Assembly (NCBI RefSeq): GCF_016482685.1 | Contig: NZ_JACYHF010000012.1 | Location: 1-64,000, forward strand | Direction: 5' to 3' | DNA length: 64,000 nucleotides | Origin: Streptomyces sp. DSM 110735 | Lineage (GTDB): Bacteria > Actinomycetota > Actinomycetes > Streptomycetales > Streptomycetaceae | In this document: positions 25,054 through 33,706 of the stretch, piece by piece | Layout: each line of letters begins with the position of its first letter | Numbering within the stretch: position 1 is the stretch's first letter | Notes under the pieces: model-generated | What the model was told of the DNA's origin: nothing | Databases searched by the model: none | Seen by the model: only the letters and a program-made list of their open reading frames with translations | Translations under genes and position numbers: made by a program

Positions 25054-25539
25054 TTACTTGCTCACCGTGAAGTGCAGCGCGTCCTTGAGGAACGGGATCA
25101 CCAGCAGGGGGTTCGGCTGGACCATCAGGGCCAGCAGGGTGATCACGACGCCGAGGATGCCGTAGGTCACGATGTCCGTGAACCGCGAGCGGACCGCCAG
25201 CATGCCGACGGAGGGCAGCAGCCAGCGCAGCACCGCGCCGGTGAGCAGCGCGACACCGATCAGCAGGGTGCCCGCGCGGACCAGGTCGAACGCGGTCAGC
25301 AGCAGACCGAGCCCGACCAGGGACAGCACGACCAGCATGGGCCACTGCCGCGCGGGCGCCGGGGCGTCACCGGGAGCGGCCCGGCCACCGCCCTCGGGGC
25401 GCGCGGTGTCCTTGGTGAACAGCGGGAAGCGGCGCTTGCGGACCTCGCCCGCGGGAGTGTCCTGCGTCTCCACCGTCCCGGCCTCCTCGCCGCTCTCCGC
25501 GCGGGTCTCCGCGTCCTCGCGCACGTCGTCAGCCGGCAC
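25054..25539 (-). CDS. DUF3017 membrane protein
   Basis: A 161-aa protein with a charged 60-residue N-terminal part followed by three or four membrane helices (MLVVLSLVGLGLLLTAFDL, GTLLIGVALLTGAVLRWLL, ITLLALMVQPNPLLVIPFL). It belongs to DUF3017, a family found next to folD in many actinobacteria. The start is GTG 25539, overlapping the folD stop by 11 bp with GGCGGAG just upstream, so it is translationally coupled to folD. Function is unknown; the fixed linkage to folD is the only clue. Confidence 0.88.
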   Translation of the reverse strand: MPADDVREDAETRAESGEEAGTVETQDTPAGEVRKRRFPLFTKDTARPEGGGRAAPGDAPAPARQWPMLVVLSLVGLGLLLTAFDLVRAGTLLIGVALLTGAVLRWLLPSVGMLAVRSRFTDIVTYGILGVVITLLALMVQPNPLLVIPFLKDALHFTVSK

Positions 25540-26383
25540 TGCGCTCCGCCGCCTCGACCACGTTGACCAGCAACTGGGCACGGGTCATCGGACCCACGCC
25601 ACCGGGGTTCGGGGAGATCCACGCGGCGACCTCGGCCACGTCCGGGTGGACGTCGCCGACGATCTTGCCCTCGGCGTTGCGGGAGACGCCCACGTCGAGC
25701 ACGGCGGCGCCGGGCTTGATGTCCTCGGCGCGGATCAGGTGCGGGGAGCCCGCGGCGGCGATGACGATGTCGGCGCGCTTGAGGTGCGCGGCCAGGTCAC
25801 GGGTGCCGGTGTGGCACTGGGTCACCGTGGCGTTCTCGCTGCGCCGGGTGAGCAGCAGCGGCATGGAGCGCCCGATGGTCACCCCGCGCCCGACGACGAC
25901 GACCTCGGCGCCCTTGGTCTCGACGCCGTAGCGGCGCAGCAGGGTGAGGACGCCGTTGGGGGTGCAGGGCAGGGGAGCGGGCTCGTTGAGGACGAGGCGG
26001 CCGAGGTTGGTCGGGTGGAGACCGTCGGCGTCCTTCTCCGGGTCCATCAGTTCCAGGATGCGGTTCTCGTCGATGCCCTTGGGCAGCGGGAGCTGGACGA
26101 TGTAACCGGTGCAGGCCGGGTCCTCGTTCAGCTCGCGGACGACCGCCTCGATCTCCTCCTGGGTGGCGGTGGCGGGCAGTTCACGCTGGATGGAGGCGAT
26201 GCCGACCTGGGCGCAGTCGCGGTGCTTGCCCGCGACGTACTTCTGGCTGCCGGGGTCCTCCCCGACGAGGACGGTGCCGAGGCCGGGCGTGATCCCCTTC
26301 TCCTTCAGCGCCGCCACGCGGGCGGTCAGATCGGACTTGATCGCGGCTGCGGTGGCCTTGCCATCGAGAATCTGGGCGGTCAT
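25529..26383 (-). CDS. folD: Bifunctional methylenetetrahydrofolate dehydrogenase/cyclohydrolase
   Basis: A 284-aa enzyme with the FolD signature motifs: VGEDPGSQKYVAGKHRDCAQVGI (with the catalytic Lys, split here), QLPLPKGIDENRIL, and VVVGRGVTIGRSMPLLL at the NADP-binding loop. PGGVGPMTRAQLLVNVV is at the C-terminus. It interconverts methylene-, methenyl- and 10-formyl-tetrahydrofolate, feeding the formyl donor used by PurN and PurH encoded 1.1-3 kb away. Length is standard. It is followed by the overlapping DUF3017 gene. Confidence 0.96.
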   Translation of the reverse strand: MTAQILDGKATAAAIKSDLTARVAALKEKGITPGLGTVLVGEDPGSQKYVAGKHRDCAQVGIASIQRELPATATQEEIEAVVRELNEDPACTGYIVQLPLPKGIDENRILELMDPEKDADGLHPTNLGRLVLNEPAPLPCTPNGVLTLLRRYGVETKGAEVVVVGRGVTIGRSMPLLLTRRSENATVTQCHTGTRDLAAHLKRADIVIAAAGSPHLIRAEDIKPGAAVLDVGVSRNAEGKIVGDVHPDVAEVAAWISPNPGGVGPMTRAQLLVNVVEAAERSAG

Positions 26384-26670
26384 ACCCCCATCCTCGCGGA
26401 TGACGGGCCCCCGGTTCCAATCCGGGTGGGCCCTCGCGGAGTGGCGTCCCGCACGTCCCGCACCTCCCGGGATGTCCGCCGATGATCACTGATGATCGTT
26501 GATGTTGCACTTGCACAACACATCGCGAATGCGGGTGGACAAGATCTTGCCGCTCCACAACGATGAATGGCGCACAAGCCGCGGTCCGGTGGGGGGCTAA
26601 CCGCTCATAACGTGTCATACCTCCGTGCCTTCCGCGTCGTCCCCGCAAGGTCAACGGAGGAAAACCAGCC

Positions 26671-27369
26671 ATGAGTTTCGGCTCGCCCAACAATCCGTAC
26701 GGTCAGCCCCAGGACCCCCAGCAGGGCTACGGCCAGCCGCAGCAGCCCGGTTACCCCCAGGCACCGCAGGGCGTGCCGCCGCAGTACGGCTACCCGCAGG
26801 GCGGCGGCGTCCCGCCCCAGGGCTACGGCTACCCGCAGCAGCCCGGCGTCGGCTACCCGGGCGGTCCCGGTCCCCGTCTGGCCTCGATGGGCCGCCGCTT
26901 CGGCGCCCGCGCGATCGACGTCGTGATCATCTCGGTCATCTACATCATCTTCGCGTCCATCGGCATCGCGGGCGCCGTCAGCTCGGCCCAGGACTGCGAC
27001 CCCAACGCCGGTTCGGCTGCCTATGACGCCTGCGTGCAGAGCGCCAGCCAGGGCATCGTGAGCAAGATCATCCCCATCGCGCTCCTGTTCGGTCTCGCGA
27101 CCCTGCTCTACGAGTGGCTGATGATCGGTCTGGTCGGCGCGACCCTGGGCAAGCTGGCCGTCGGCATCCGCGTCCTGCGCGCCGACACGGGTCAGAAGCC
27201 GGGGCTGCTGAAGTCCTTCCTGCGCTGGATCATCCCGACCGCCGCGGGCTACGTGAGCTGCGGCATCGGCCAGCTCCTCGTCTACCTGTCCCCCTTCTGG
27301 GACAACTCCGGACGCCAGCAGGGCTGGCACGACAAGGTCGCGGGCACCGTGGTCGCGCACAAGGACTGA
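26671..27369 (+). CDS. RDD-family membrane protein with Pro/Gln/Tyr-rich N-terminus
   Basis: A 232-aa protein. Residues 1-70 are a cytoplasmic low-complexity tail of PQGYGYPQ-like repeats, common on actinobacterial membrane proteins. The RDD domain follows: GRRFGARAIDVVIISVIYII carries the R-D-D hallmark, and TLGKLAVGIRVLRADTG and WHDKVAGTVVAHKD are the conserved loops. Three membrane helices are predicted. ATG 26671 has GGAGGA upstream. Substrate or role is unknown; some RDD proteins are Na+(Li+)/H+ antiporters, others assist protein maturation. It is convergent with purH. Confidence 0.9.
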   Translation: MSFGSPNNPYGQPQDPQQGYGQPQQPGYPQAPQGVPPQYGYPQGGGVPPQGYGYPQQPGVGYPGGPGPRLASMGRRFGARAIDVVIISVIYIIFASIGIAGAVSSAQDCDPNAGSAAYDACVQSASQGIVSKIIPIALLFGLATLLYEWLMIGLVGATLGKLAVGIRVLRADTGQKPGLLKSFLRWIIPTAAGYVSCGIGQLLVYLSPFWDNSGRQQGWHDKVAGTVVAHKD

Positions 27370-27386
27370 GCGCGCGGTTCACGGAC

Positions 27387-27427
27387 GAGGGCCGTGTCCC
27401 ACCCGGGTCGGGTGGGACACGGCCCTC
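27387..27427. terminator. Bidirectional terminator between RDD gene and purH
   Basis: A 19-bp perfect stem (27387-27405 with 27409-27427, core GGGCCGTGTCCCACC) and a 3-nt loop, lying between convergent genes. Confidence 0.88.
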
Positions 27428-27473
27428 GGCTGTATGTCCGCTCAGCTCAGCGCGATGAGCGCGCTCGGTGCGC

Positions 27474-29045
27474 TCAGTGGAAGAAGTGGCGCGTCCCCGT
27501 GAAGTACATCGTCACGCCCGCCGCCTTCGCCGCCTCCACGACCTGCTCGTCGCGGATCGAGCCGCCGGGCTGCACGATCGCGCGGACCCCGGCGCCGATC
27601 AGGATCTCGGGTCCGTCGGGGAAGGGGAAGAACGCGTCGGAGGCGGCGAAGGCGCCCCGCGCCCGCTCCTCGCCCGCCCGCTCGACCGCCAGCTTGCAGG
27701 AGTCGACGCGGTTGACCTGGCCCATGCCGACGCCGACCGAGGCGCCGTCCCTGGCGAGCAGGATCGCGTTGGACTTCACCGCGCGGCACGCCCGCCAGGC
27801 GAAGGCCAGCTCCGCCAGCTCCTCGGCGGAGAGCGCCTCACCGCTGGCCAGGGTCCAGTTCGCCGGGTCGTCGCCGTCGGCCTGGAGCCGGTCGGTCTCC
27901 TGGACCAGGACACCGCCGTCGATCGGCTTGACCTCGACGCGGGAGGCGGGCGCGTGCGGCGCCTTCAGGACGCGGATGTTCTTCTTCCGCGTCAGCGCCT
28001 CAAGCGCGCCCTCCTCGTAGTCCGGCGCCACGATGACCTCGGTGAAGATCTCCGCGACCTGCTCGGCCAGCTCCTTGCTGACCGGCCGGTTCACCGCGAT
28101 GACCCCGCCGAACGCGGACAGCGGGTCGCAGGCGTGCGCCTTGCGGTGCGCCTCGGCCACGTCCGCGCCGATCGCGATGCCGCACGGGTTGGCGTGCTTG
28201 ATGATCGCGACGCACGGCTCGTCGTGGTCGTACGCGGCACGGCGCGCGGCGTCCGTGTCCGTGTAGTTGTTGTACGACATCTCCTTGCCGTGCAACTGCT
28301 CGGCCTGGGCGAGCCCCTCGGCGCCCTGCTCGACGTACAGCGCGGCGGGCTGGTGCGGGTTCTCGCCGTAGCGCAGGGTGTGCGCGCGGTCCCAGGTGGC
28401 GCCGAGGAAGTCGGGGAACGGGGAGTCGTCCACCGGGGCGTACGCGGTGGCGAACCAGTCGGCAACGGCCACGTCGTAGGCGGCGGTGTGCCGGAACGCC
28501 TCGGCTGCCAGGCGCTTGCGGGCGGCGAGGTCGAAGCCGCCGTCCTGCACGGCGGCGAGCACGTCGGCGTACCGCTCGGGGCTGGTCACCACGGCGACCG
28601 AGGGGTGGTTCTTGGCGGCGGCGCGGACCATGGAGGGTCCGCCGATGTCGATCTGCTCCACGCACTCGTCGGGCGAGGCGCCGGAGGCGACGGTCTCGCG
28701 GAACGGGTAGAGGTTGACGACGACGAGGTCGAACGGCGCGACGCCCAGCTCGTCCAACTGCGCGCGGTGGCTGTCCAGGCGCAGGTCGGCGAGGATGCCC
28801 GCGTGGACCTTGGGGTGCAGGGTCTTGACCCGCCCGTCCAGGCACTCGGGGAAGCCGGTCAGCTCCTCCACCTTGGTGACGGGGACGCCCGCGGCGGCGA
28901 TGCGGGACGCCGTGGAACCGGTGGAGACCAGCTCCACACCGGCCTCGTGCAGCCCGCGCGCGAGGTCTTCGAGGCCGGTCTTGTCGTAGACGCTGACGAG
29001 CGCCCGGCGAAGGGGCCGCTTGGTGCTCTCGGCGGTGGCGGTCAC
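27474..29045 (-). CDS. purH: Bifunctional AICAR transformylase/IMP cyclohydrolase
   Basis: A 523-aa enzyme. The N-terminal MGS-like IMP cyclohydrolase domain (residues 1-200) has ALVSVYDKTGLEDLA and STGSTASRIAAAGV. The C-terminal AICAR transformylase (about 200-523) has LRYGENPHQPAALY, AIIKHANPCGIA and the catalytic Lys-His pair. It makes the last two steps of IMP synthesis, using 10-formyl-THF. It overlaps purN by 4 bp, so translation is coupled; together they supply IMP to GuaA and to the adenine branch. Confidence 0.97.
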   Translation of the reverse strand: MTATAESTKRPLRRALVSVYDKTGLEDLARGLHEAGVELVSTGSTASRIAAAGVPVTKVEELTGFPECLDGRVKTLHPKVHAGILADLRLDSHRAQLDELGVAPFDLVVVNLYPFRETVASGASPDECVEQIDIGGPSMVRAAAKNHPSVAVVTSPERYADVLAAVQDGGFDLAARKRLAAEAFRHTAAYDVAVADWFATAYAPVDDSPFPDFLGATWDRAHTLRYGENPHQPAALYVEQGAEGLAQAEQLHGKEMSYNNYTDTDAARRAAYDHDEPCVAIIKHANPCGIAIGADVAEAHRKAHACDPLSAFGGVIAVNRPVSKELAEQVAEIFTEVIVAPDYEEGALEALTRKKNIRVLKAPHAPASRVEVKPIDGGVLVQETDRLQADGDDPANWTLASGEALSAEELAELAFAWRACRAVKSNAILLARDGASVGVGMGQVNRVDSCKLAVERAGEERARGAFAASDAFFPFPDGPEILIGAGVRAIVQPGGSIRDEQVVEAAKAAGVTMYFTGTRHFFH

Positions 29046-29680
29046 TGGATAACTACCTTTCGTCCCTCAATGCGATGGCCGTGGCGGGCGAGCCGTCCCA
29101 CGACCTCGACGAGCAGCCTTCGCTCGACGTCCTTGATGCGCTCGTGCAGAGCGCTCTCGTCGTCCTCGTCCCGGATCTCCACCACGCCCTGCGCGATGAT
29201 CGGCCCGGTGTCGACGCCGTCGTCGACGAAGTGGACGGTGCAGCCGGTGACCTTGGCGCCGTACGCGAGCGCGTCGCGCACACCGTGGGCCCCGGGAAAG
29301 CTCGGCAGCAGCGCCGGGTGGGTGTTGACGAACCGCCCGCCGAACCGGGCCAGGAACTCCTTGCCGACGATCTTCATGAACCCGGCGGAGACCACGAGGT
29401 CGGGCTCGAAGGCGGCGACCGCCCCGGCGAGCGCCGCGTCCCACTCCTCACGGCTCCCGTGGTCCTTCACCCGGCACACGAAGGTGGGCAGCCCGGCGCG
29501 CTCGGCGCGGGCCAGCCCCTCGATGCCGTCGCGGTCGGCCCCGACGGCGACGATCCGGGCGCCGTACGCCTCCGCTCCGACGCGTTCGATCTCGTCCAGC
29601 AGCGCCTGGAGGTTGGTTCCGGAGCCGGAGACCAGCACGACCAGACGCTTGACCGCCGGACCGGCGGGGGTGGCGGCCAC
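29042..29680 (-). CDS. purN: Phosphoribosylglycinamide formyltransferase
   Basis: A 212-aa enzyme with VVLVSGSGTNLQALLDEI (PRPP-binding SGSGTNLQ loop), FMKIVGKEFLARFGGRFVNTHPALLPSFPG (catalytic Asn/His; split at FLARFGG), and VTGCTVHFVDDGVDTGPIIAQ (catalytic Asp). It formylates GAR with 10-formyl-THF in purine synthesis. ATG 29680 is within a GGGCCC-rich leader. It is first in the purN-purH operon. Confidence 0.96.
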   Translation of the reverse strand: MAATPAGPAVKRLVVLVSGSGTNLQALLDEIERVGAEAYGARIVAVGADRDGIEGLARAERAGLPTFVCRVKDHGSREEWDAALAGAVAAFEPDLVVSAGFMKIVGKEFLARFGGRFVNTHPALLPSFPGAHGVRDALAYGAKVTGCTVHFVDDGVDTGPIIAQGVVEIRDEDDESALHERIKDVERRLLVEVVGRLARHGHRIEGRKVVIQ

Positions 29681-30000
29681 GATGGGGCCCTTTCTCGGGA
29701 CGGCGGTAGGTCCGGCCGGGTCGTACGGTCGCGTTTGTACGGTCGTACGAATGCTTCGCGCCCCCGGATACGGGGAAGTCTACGAAGCGGCCGGCCGCCA
29801 GCAACGATACCGGCACTCCGGACGGCCCCCACGGGACGGGGGCGTGGCCGGAAGGTAGCGTTCGCCAGGAACCGGCTCGGGAACGCCGTGGTGGCGCGGT
29901 CCGTTCACGGGACGGAAGCTCGTGCCGGACAGTTGTCACGGACACTTGTCACAGCCTGAGCAGTTGCCTACGTCATGACCTAGGGGAAGACGCTCCTTTG
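29681..30000. other. Intergenic region, divergent promoters
   Basis: 320 bp between purN and the plus-strand membrane protein. No gene is supported. TTGTCAC occurs twice, 13 bp apart (29933-29939, 29946-29952). No riboswitch structure was recognised. Confidence 0.5.
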
Positions 30001-30846
30001 ATGCCCGATCGCAGCCCGCGACTCCTCACGTTCCCGCCGCGTCCGGACCTGGGAGGCGAGCGCGGCTCCGTGCTGCCCGAGCGCGGCTTCACGCTGTTGC
30101 GGGAGCGGCCCTCCACGCCGCCCCAGGCACCGACGGGCGGCGACGGCGGCCAGGGCGGCGACCAGCAGGACGACAACCCGTTCGCGCCCCCGCCCGAGGG
30201 CAGCCCCGACCAGCCGTGGCGTCCCCGGCACCCGGAGGGCTCCGACTCCGGCGAGGGCCAGGGGTCGCCGTGGGGCAAGCGTCCCGAGGGACCGGGCGGT
30301 CAGGGACACGGCTCGCCCTGGGGCAGCCAGTGGAGCGACCGGCAGCCCGGCCGCGCCCCCGGCACCTTCGGCGAGCGCCCCGGCAGCGGACCCGAGCGTC
30401 CGGGCGGCGGTCCGGACAAGAAGCGCTGGGACCTGACCGACCCGGCACAGCGCCGCGCGCGCTACGCGCTCCTGGCCGGCATGTGGGCCGTCTTCTTCGT
30501 GCTCCTGGGCTGGCCGTACGTCTCGCTGCTGCTTGGCGCCCTCTCGCTGTACTGGGGCGGCAGCTCCCTGCGCGCCAAGCCCCGTACCCCGGACCCGGAC
30601 GCCCCCGCCGCCGCGCAGCCGCCCCAGCACGGGCGCCCCCAGGCGACTGCGGCGATCGGCGGCATGATCGCCGCCGCGCTCGCCCTGTGCCTGACCGCCT
30701 CGGTCTTCACCGTCCAGCTCGTCTACCGCGACTACTACACGTGCGTGGACGACGCCCTGACGAACAAGGCCAAGCAGTCCTGCGACACGCTGCTGCCGAA
30801 GGAGCTGCGCGGGGTGCTGGGGTCGGCGGGAGCCGAGCGGGGCTAG
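30001..30846 (+). CDS. Conserved membrane protein with Pro/Gly-rich N-terminus
   Basis: A 281-aa protein. Residues 1-145 are hydrophilic, rich in Gly, Pro, Asp and Gln with repeated GSPWG units. Two close membrane helices follow (YALLAGMWAVFFVLLGWPYV and SLLLGALSLYWGG), then a third (GGMIAAALALCLTASVFTVQLVY), and a short extracytoplasmic tail with two cysteines (YYTCVDDA, KQSCDTLL). ATG 30001 was chosen; GGGGAAG is about 13 bases upstream, so a later start is possible. Its stop codon overlaps the stop of the convergent DUF6350 gene in a shared CTAG. No function is assigned. Confidence 0.78.
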   Translation: MPDRSPRLLTFPPRPDLGGERGSVLPERGFTLLRERPSTPPQAPTGGDGGQGGDQQDDNPFAPPPEGSPDQPWRPRHPEGSDSGEGQGSPWGKRPEGPGGQGHGSPWGSQWSDRQPGRAPGTFGERPGSGPERPGGGPDKKRWDLTDPAQRRARYALLAGMWAVFFVLLGWPYVSLLLGALSLYWGGSSLRAKPRTPDPDAPAAAQPPQHGRPQATAAIGGMIAAALALCLTASVFTVQLVYRDYYTCVDDALTNKAKQSCDTLLPKELRGVLGSAGAERG

Positions 30847-32450
30847 GGCCTGTCCTCGCGGGGCTCGAGCTCGGGCTTGGGCACCGGGGTCGCTCCGGTG
30901 AGGGCGTCGGACCAGTCCGGGGCGAAGGGGTCGTCCGCGTCGAGGAAGTCGTACAGCTCCTCGGCGGGAGGCTGAGGGTTCTGCTGCTCGGGTACGGCGG
31001 CTTCCTGGGTCTTGCGCGGGGCGGTTTTCCGCCGCCCGGTGAACACGCCCTTCGGCTCCGTGGTCCGGGCGGGGACCGCGCCCCGCTTCCGGGTGCCGCG
31101 CAGCCGCCAGGCTCGTACCGTCCACGTCACCGGCAGCCCCGTCACCAGGACCCACCCGCCCGCCGCGGGACCCGTCAGCCACCACACCGGACCGAAGTCC
31201 GCCAGCGCGCCGACGCCCAGCGGACCGCCCGACAGCGCGGCGAGCAGGGCCAGCGCCCCGGCGCAGAGCACAGCCGCGAGCGCGAGCACCCCGGTGGTGC
31301 GCAGCGCCGTCCACGGTGCGTCCCGGCGCCGGGTGGCTCCGCGCGCCACGAACCAGCCGGTGGTCACCCCGGCGGCGACGGGAACCGCTGCCGCCGCCCA
31401 GTTCAGCGGGGTCGCCGCGCCCGGGTCGGGGACGGCGGCGAGGAGCGGGAACGGGGGCAGGAGCGGCGCCGGGTCGGAGAGCAGCGGGTGCACCAGATGA
31501 CCGGAGCCGAGGATGAACCCGGGACCGAGGGCGTAGGAGGCGGCCCACACCGCCGCGTTGGGGATCAGTGAGACCGCGAGCAGCAGGACGGTGGACCGAC
31601 CGGTCCAGCCCTCGGTGAGCTGCGTGAAGGACTGCCGCGCCGCGTCCCCGTGCCACACCAGCGAGACCGCGAGCAGCAGCGCCCCGCCGCCGGTCAGCAC
31701 AGCCGTACCGGCCACGGCGGCGCGCAGCGCCGTACGCAGCCGGGCCCGCGCCTGTGCCCCCGCCCACAGTCCCCGCACGGGTCCCGGCAGCGGTCCGAGC
31801 GGTCTGCCGTACGCCGACCAGACCCCGGACGCGGCGGCAGCGGCGATCAGCGGGAGACAGACCGTCACCCAGGGCCAGGAAGGACCGAGTTCGCCGCCGG
31901 AGCCGTAGAGGGCGACGGCGGTGCCGACGCCGAGGTAGCCGAGGACGACGCCGGTCCACGCGGTGCGGGCGGGGACGGGGGGCGGGGCGTCGGACGCGTC
32001 GGTGGAGTCGCGGTGACCGGTGGAGTCGGGGTGACCGGGACGGCCGGTGGCGTCGGGGGCATCGGTGGCGTCGGGGGCGTCCACCGCGTCGCGCGCTGCC
32101 CGGTGCAGCAGCCACACCGGCAGGGCGAGCAGCAGCAGCGGGGTGAGACCCACGGGCTGCGGGGCGCCGGAGAGGGTGTCGGCGCGCAGGAGTTCGGCGC
32201 CGTGGGCCAGCAGCCAGAGCGCGGCGGCGATGTGCAGCGCGCTGCCCGGACCGCTGTCGGGGTACGGCGAGCTGACCCACAGCACCATCACCAGCGCGGC
32301 ACACGCGGCGAGTCCGAGCGCGGCGGCGAGCGCGCCGCCCACGAGGCTCGCGCCCAGACCGGGTGAACGGTCGCGCAACCGGGTCCGCAGGGACGACGAC
32401 AGGGAGGGCGGCGGGGACGACGACGGGGGGCGATCGGTCGGCAGGATCAC
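30843..32450 (-). CDS. DUF6350 (PerM-like) polytopic membrane protein
   Basis: A 535-aa membrane protein with 9-11 predicted helices, starting with a Ser/Pro-rich cytoplasmic stretch then SLVGGALAAALGLAACAALVMVLWV. It matches the actinobacterial DUF6350 family, named PerM-like in Mycobacterium because of a link to cell division. The family usually sits next to purN, as it nearly does here. The C-terminal 100 residues are hydrophilic and end LYDFLDADDPFAPDWSDAL. The start is GTG 32450, with GGGAG 10 bases upstream. The last 4 bp overlap the convergent gene. Confidence 0.85.
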   Translation of the reverse strand: MILPTDRPPSSSPPPSLSSSLRTRLRDRSPGLGASLVGGALAAALGLAACAALVMVLWVSSPYPDSGPGSALHIAAALWLLAHGAELLRADTLSGAPQPVGLTPLLLLALPVWLLHRAARDAVDAPDATDAPDATGRPGHPDSTGHRDSTDASDAPPPVPARTAWTGVVLGYLGVGTAVALYGSGGELGPSWPWVTVCLPLIAAAAASGVWSAYGRPLGPLPGPVRGLWAGAQARARLRTALRAAVAGTAVLTGGGALLLAVSLVWHGDAARQSFTQLTEGWTGRSTVLLLAVSLIPNAAVWAASYALGPGFILGSGHLVHPLLSDPAPLLPPFPLLAAVPDPGAATPLNWAAAAVPVAAGVTTGWFVARGATRRRDAPWTALRTTGVLALAAVLCAGALALLAALSGGPLGVGALADFGPVWWLTGPAAGGWVLVTGLPVTWTVRAWRLRGTRKRGAVPARTTEPKGVFTGRRKTAPRKTQEAAVPEQQNPQPPAEELYDFLDADDPFAPDWSDALTGATPVPKPELEPREDRP

Positions 32451-32554
32451 GCCGACATGCTCCCAACGACACGCGCTTTCCCGGCGTAACAGGCGAACCC
32501 CCGTAGTGTCGCCCAATATGTGTTTATGTGCTTTTTCACGCAGAGGGGTGAGCC

Positions 32555-33613
32555 GTGACGCAGACTTACGCCGGTCCGCTGCCACCACCGGACGAACGCC
32601 GACGCCTGCGCGAGCACCACGCGCTGACGCAGGCTCAGGTCGCCAGGCGACTCGGTGTCAGCCGGGCGACCGTACGCGCCTGGGAACGCGGCCGAAGCAC
32701 TCCGAGCGGCCCGCGCCACGAGGCGTACGCCCGCCTGCTCACCGATCTGGCCGAACAGACGGCGAGTCAGCCATCCGCCGCGAGCCCTCCCCCGCCGAGA
32801 GCCCCCGAGCCGCCTCCCCTGACTCCCGCTCAGGCGTTCGACGCGCTCTACGCGTTCTGCGCCCCCGCCCTGGTCCGCCAGACCTACCTCCTCACCGGGC
32901 GCCGCGAACTGGCCCGCGAGGCGGTCGAGCGCGCCTTCCAGCTCGCCTGGCAGCGCTGGCCCGAGGTGGCCCGGGACCGCGACCCGGGCGGCTGGGTGCG
33001 GGCGCCGGCGTACGAGTACGCCCTCTCCCCCTGGCACCGCTTCCGCCCCCGCTACCGCACCCCCGAGCCCCCGCCCGCCGACCCGGCCGACCGCGCCCTG
33101 CTGGACGCGCTGCTGAGCCTCCCGGCGTCGTACCGGCGCACCCTCGTGCTCTACGACGGCGTCGGACTGGACCTGCCGGAGCTGGCCGCCGAGACGGAGG
33201 CCAGCACCCCGGCCGCCGCGGGCAGGCTGACCCGCGCTCGCGAGGCGGTCGCCGCGTACGTCCCGGAACTCGCCGACCCCGCCGCGCTGCACCGGCGGCT
33301 GGCCGAACTGGCTTCCACGGAACGGCTGCGCGCCGACGCCCCCACCACGGTGCGCACCGTGGGCGAGCGCCGCAACGTCTTCTGGACCCGCGCCGCCATC
33401 GCCTTCACCGTCGCCATCATCGGCGCGACGGCGCTGACCCTGCGCTCCGCCCCGACGCACTACGAGGCGCCCATCGCCCCCGCCCAGGCGGTACGCGGCG
33501 TACCCGCGGCCCCGGCCATGGGTCCGCTGTCCAAGGCGGAGCAGGACCTGCGCGCCAAGCTGCGCCGGGAGCAGACCAACGGACCGGATCGGCTGGCACC
33601 GGACCCCGGGTGA
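32555..33613 (+). CDS. XRE HTH fused to ECF-sigma-like region with C-terminal TM helix
   Basis: A 352-aa protein. Residues about 12-65 form an XRE helix-turn-helix (LTQAQVARRLGVSRATVRAWERG). After a Pro-rich linker, residues about 90-250 resemble ECF sigma factors: an R2-like FDALYAFCAPALVRQTYLLTGR...AREAVERAFQLAWQRWPEV and an R4-like LLSLPASYRRTLVLYDGVGLDLPELAAETEAS. A membrane helix (about 275-295, AAIAFTVAIIGATALTL) and a short outside tail follow. GTG 32555 has GGGGTG upstream. Whether it binds core polymerase or acts only as a tethered regulator cannot be told. Confidence 0.83.
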   Translation: MTQTYAGPLPPPDERRRLREHHALTQAQVARRLGVSRATVRAWERGRSTPSGPRHEAYARLLTDLAEQTASQPSAASPPPPRAPEPPPLTPAQAFDALYAFCAPALVRQTYLLTGRRELAREAVERAFQLAWQRWPEVARDRDPGGWVRAPAYEYALSPWHRFRPRYRTPEPPPADPADRALLDALLSLPASYRRTLVLYDGVGLDLPELAAETEASTPAAAGRLTRAREAVAAYVPELADPAALHRRLAELASTERLRADAPTTVRTVGERRNVFWTRAAIAFTVAIIGATALTLRSAPTHYEAPIAPAQAVRGVPAAPAMGPLSKAEQDLRAKLRREQTNGPDRLAPDPG

Positions 33614-33628
33614 GCCGGTCCCCGAACG

Positions 33629-33671
33629 CCGGTGGGCCCGGTCCCCCACGAGAGGGGACCGGGCCCACCGG
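33629..33671. terminator. Bidirectional terminator, HTH/sigma gene and sucD
   Basis: An 18-bp perfect stem (33629-33646 with 33654-33671, core GGTGGGCCCGGTCCCC) and a 7-nt loop between convergent genes. Confidence 0.88.
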
Positions 33672-33706
33672 TATGCCGATGAACGGGCGATCGGGTGATC
33701 GGCCGA

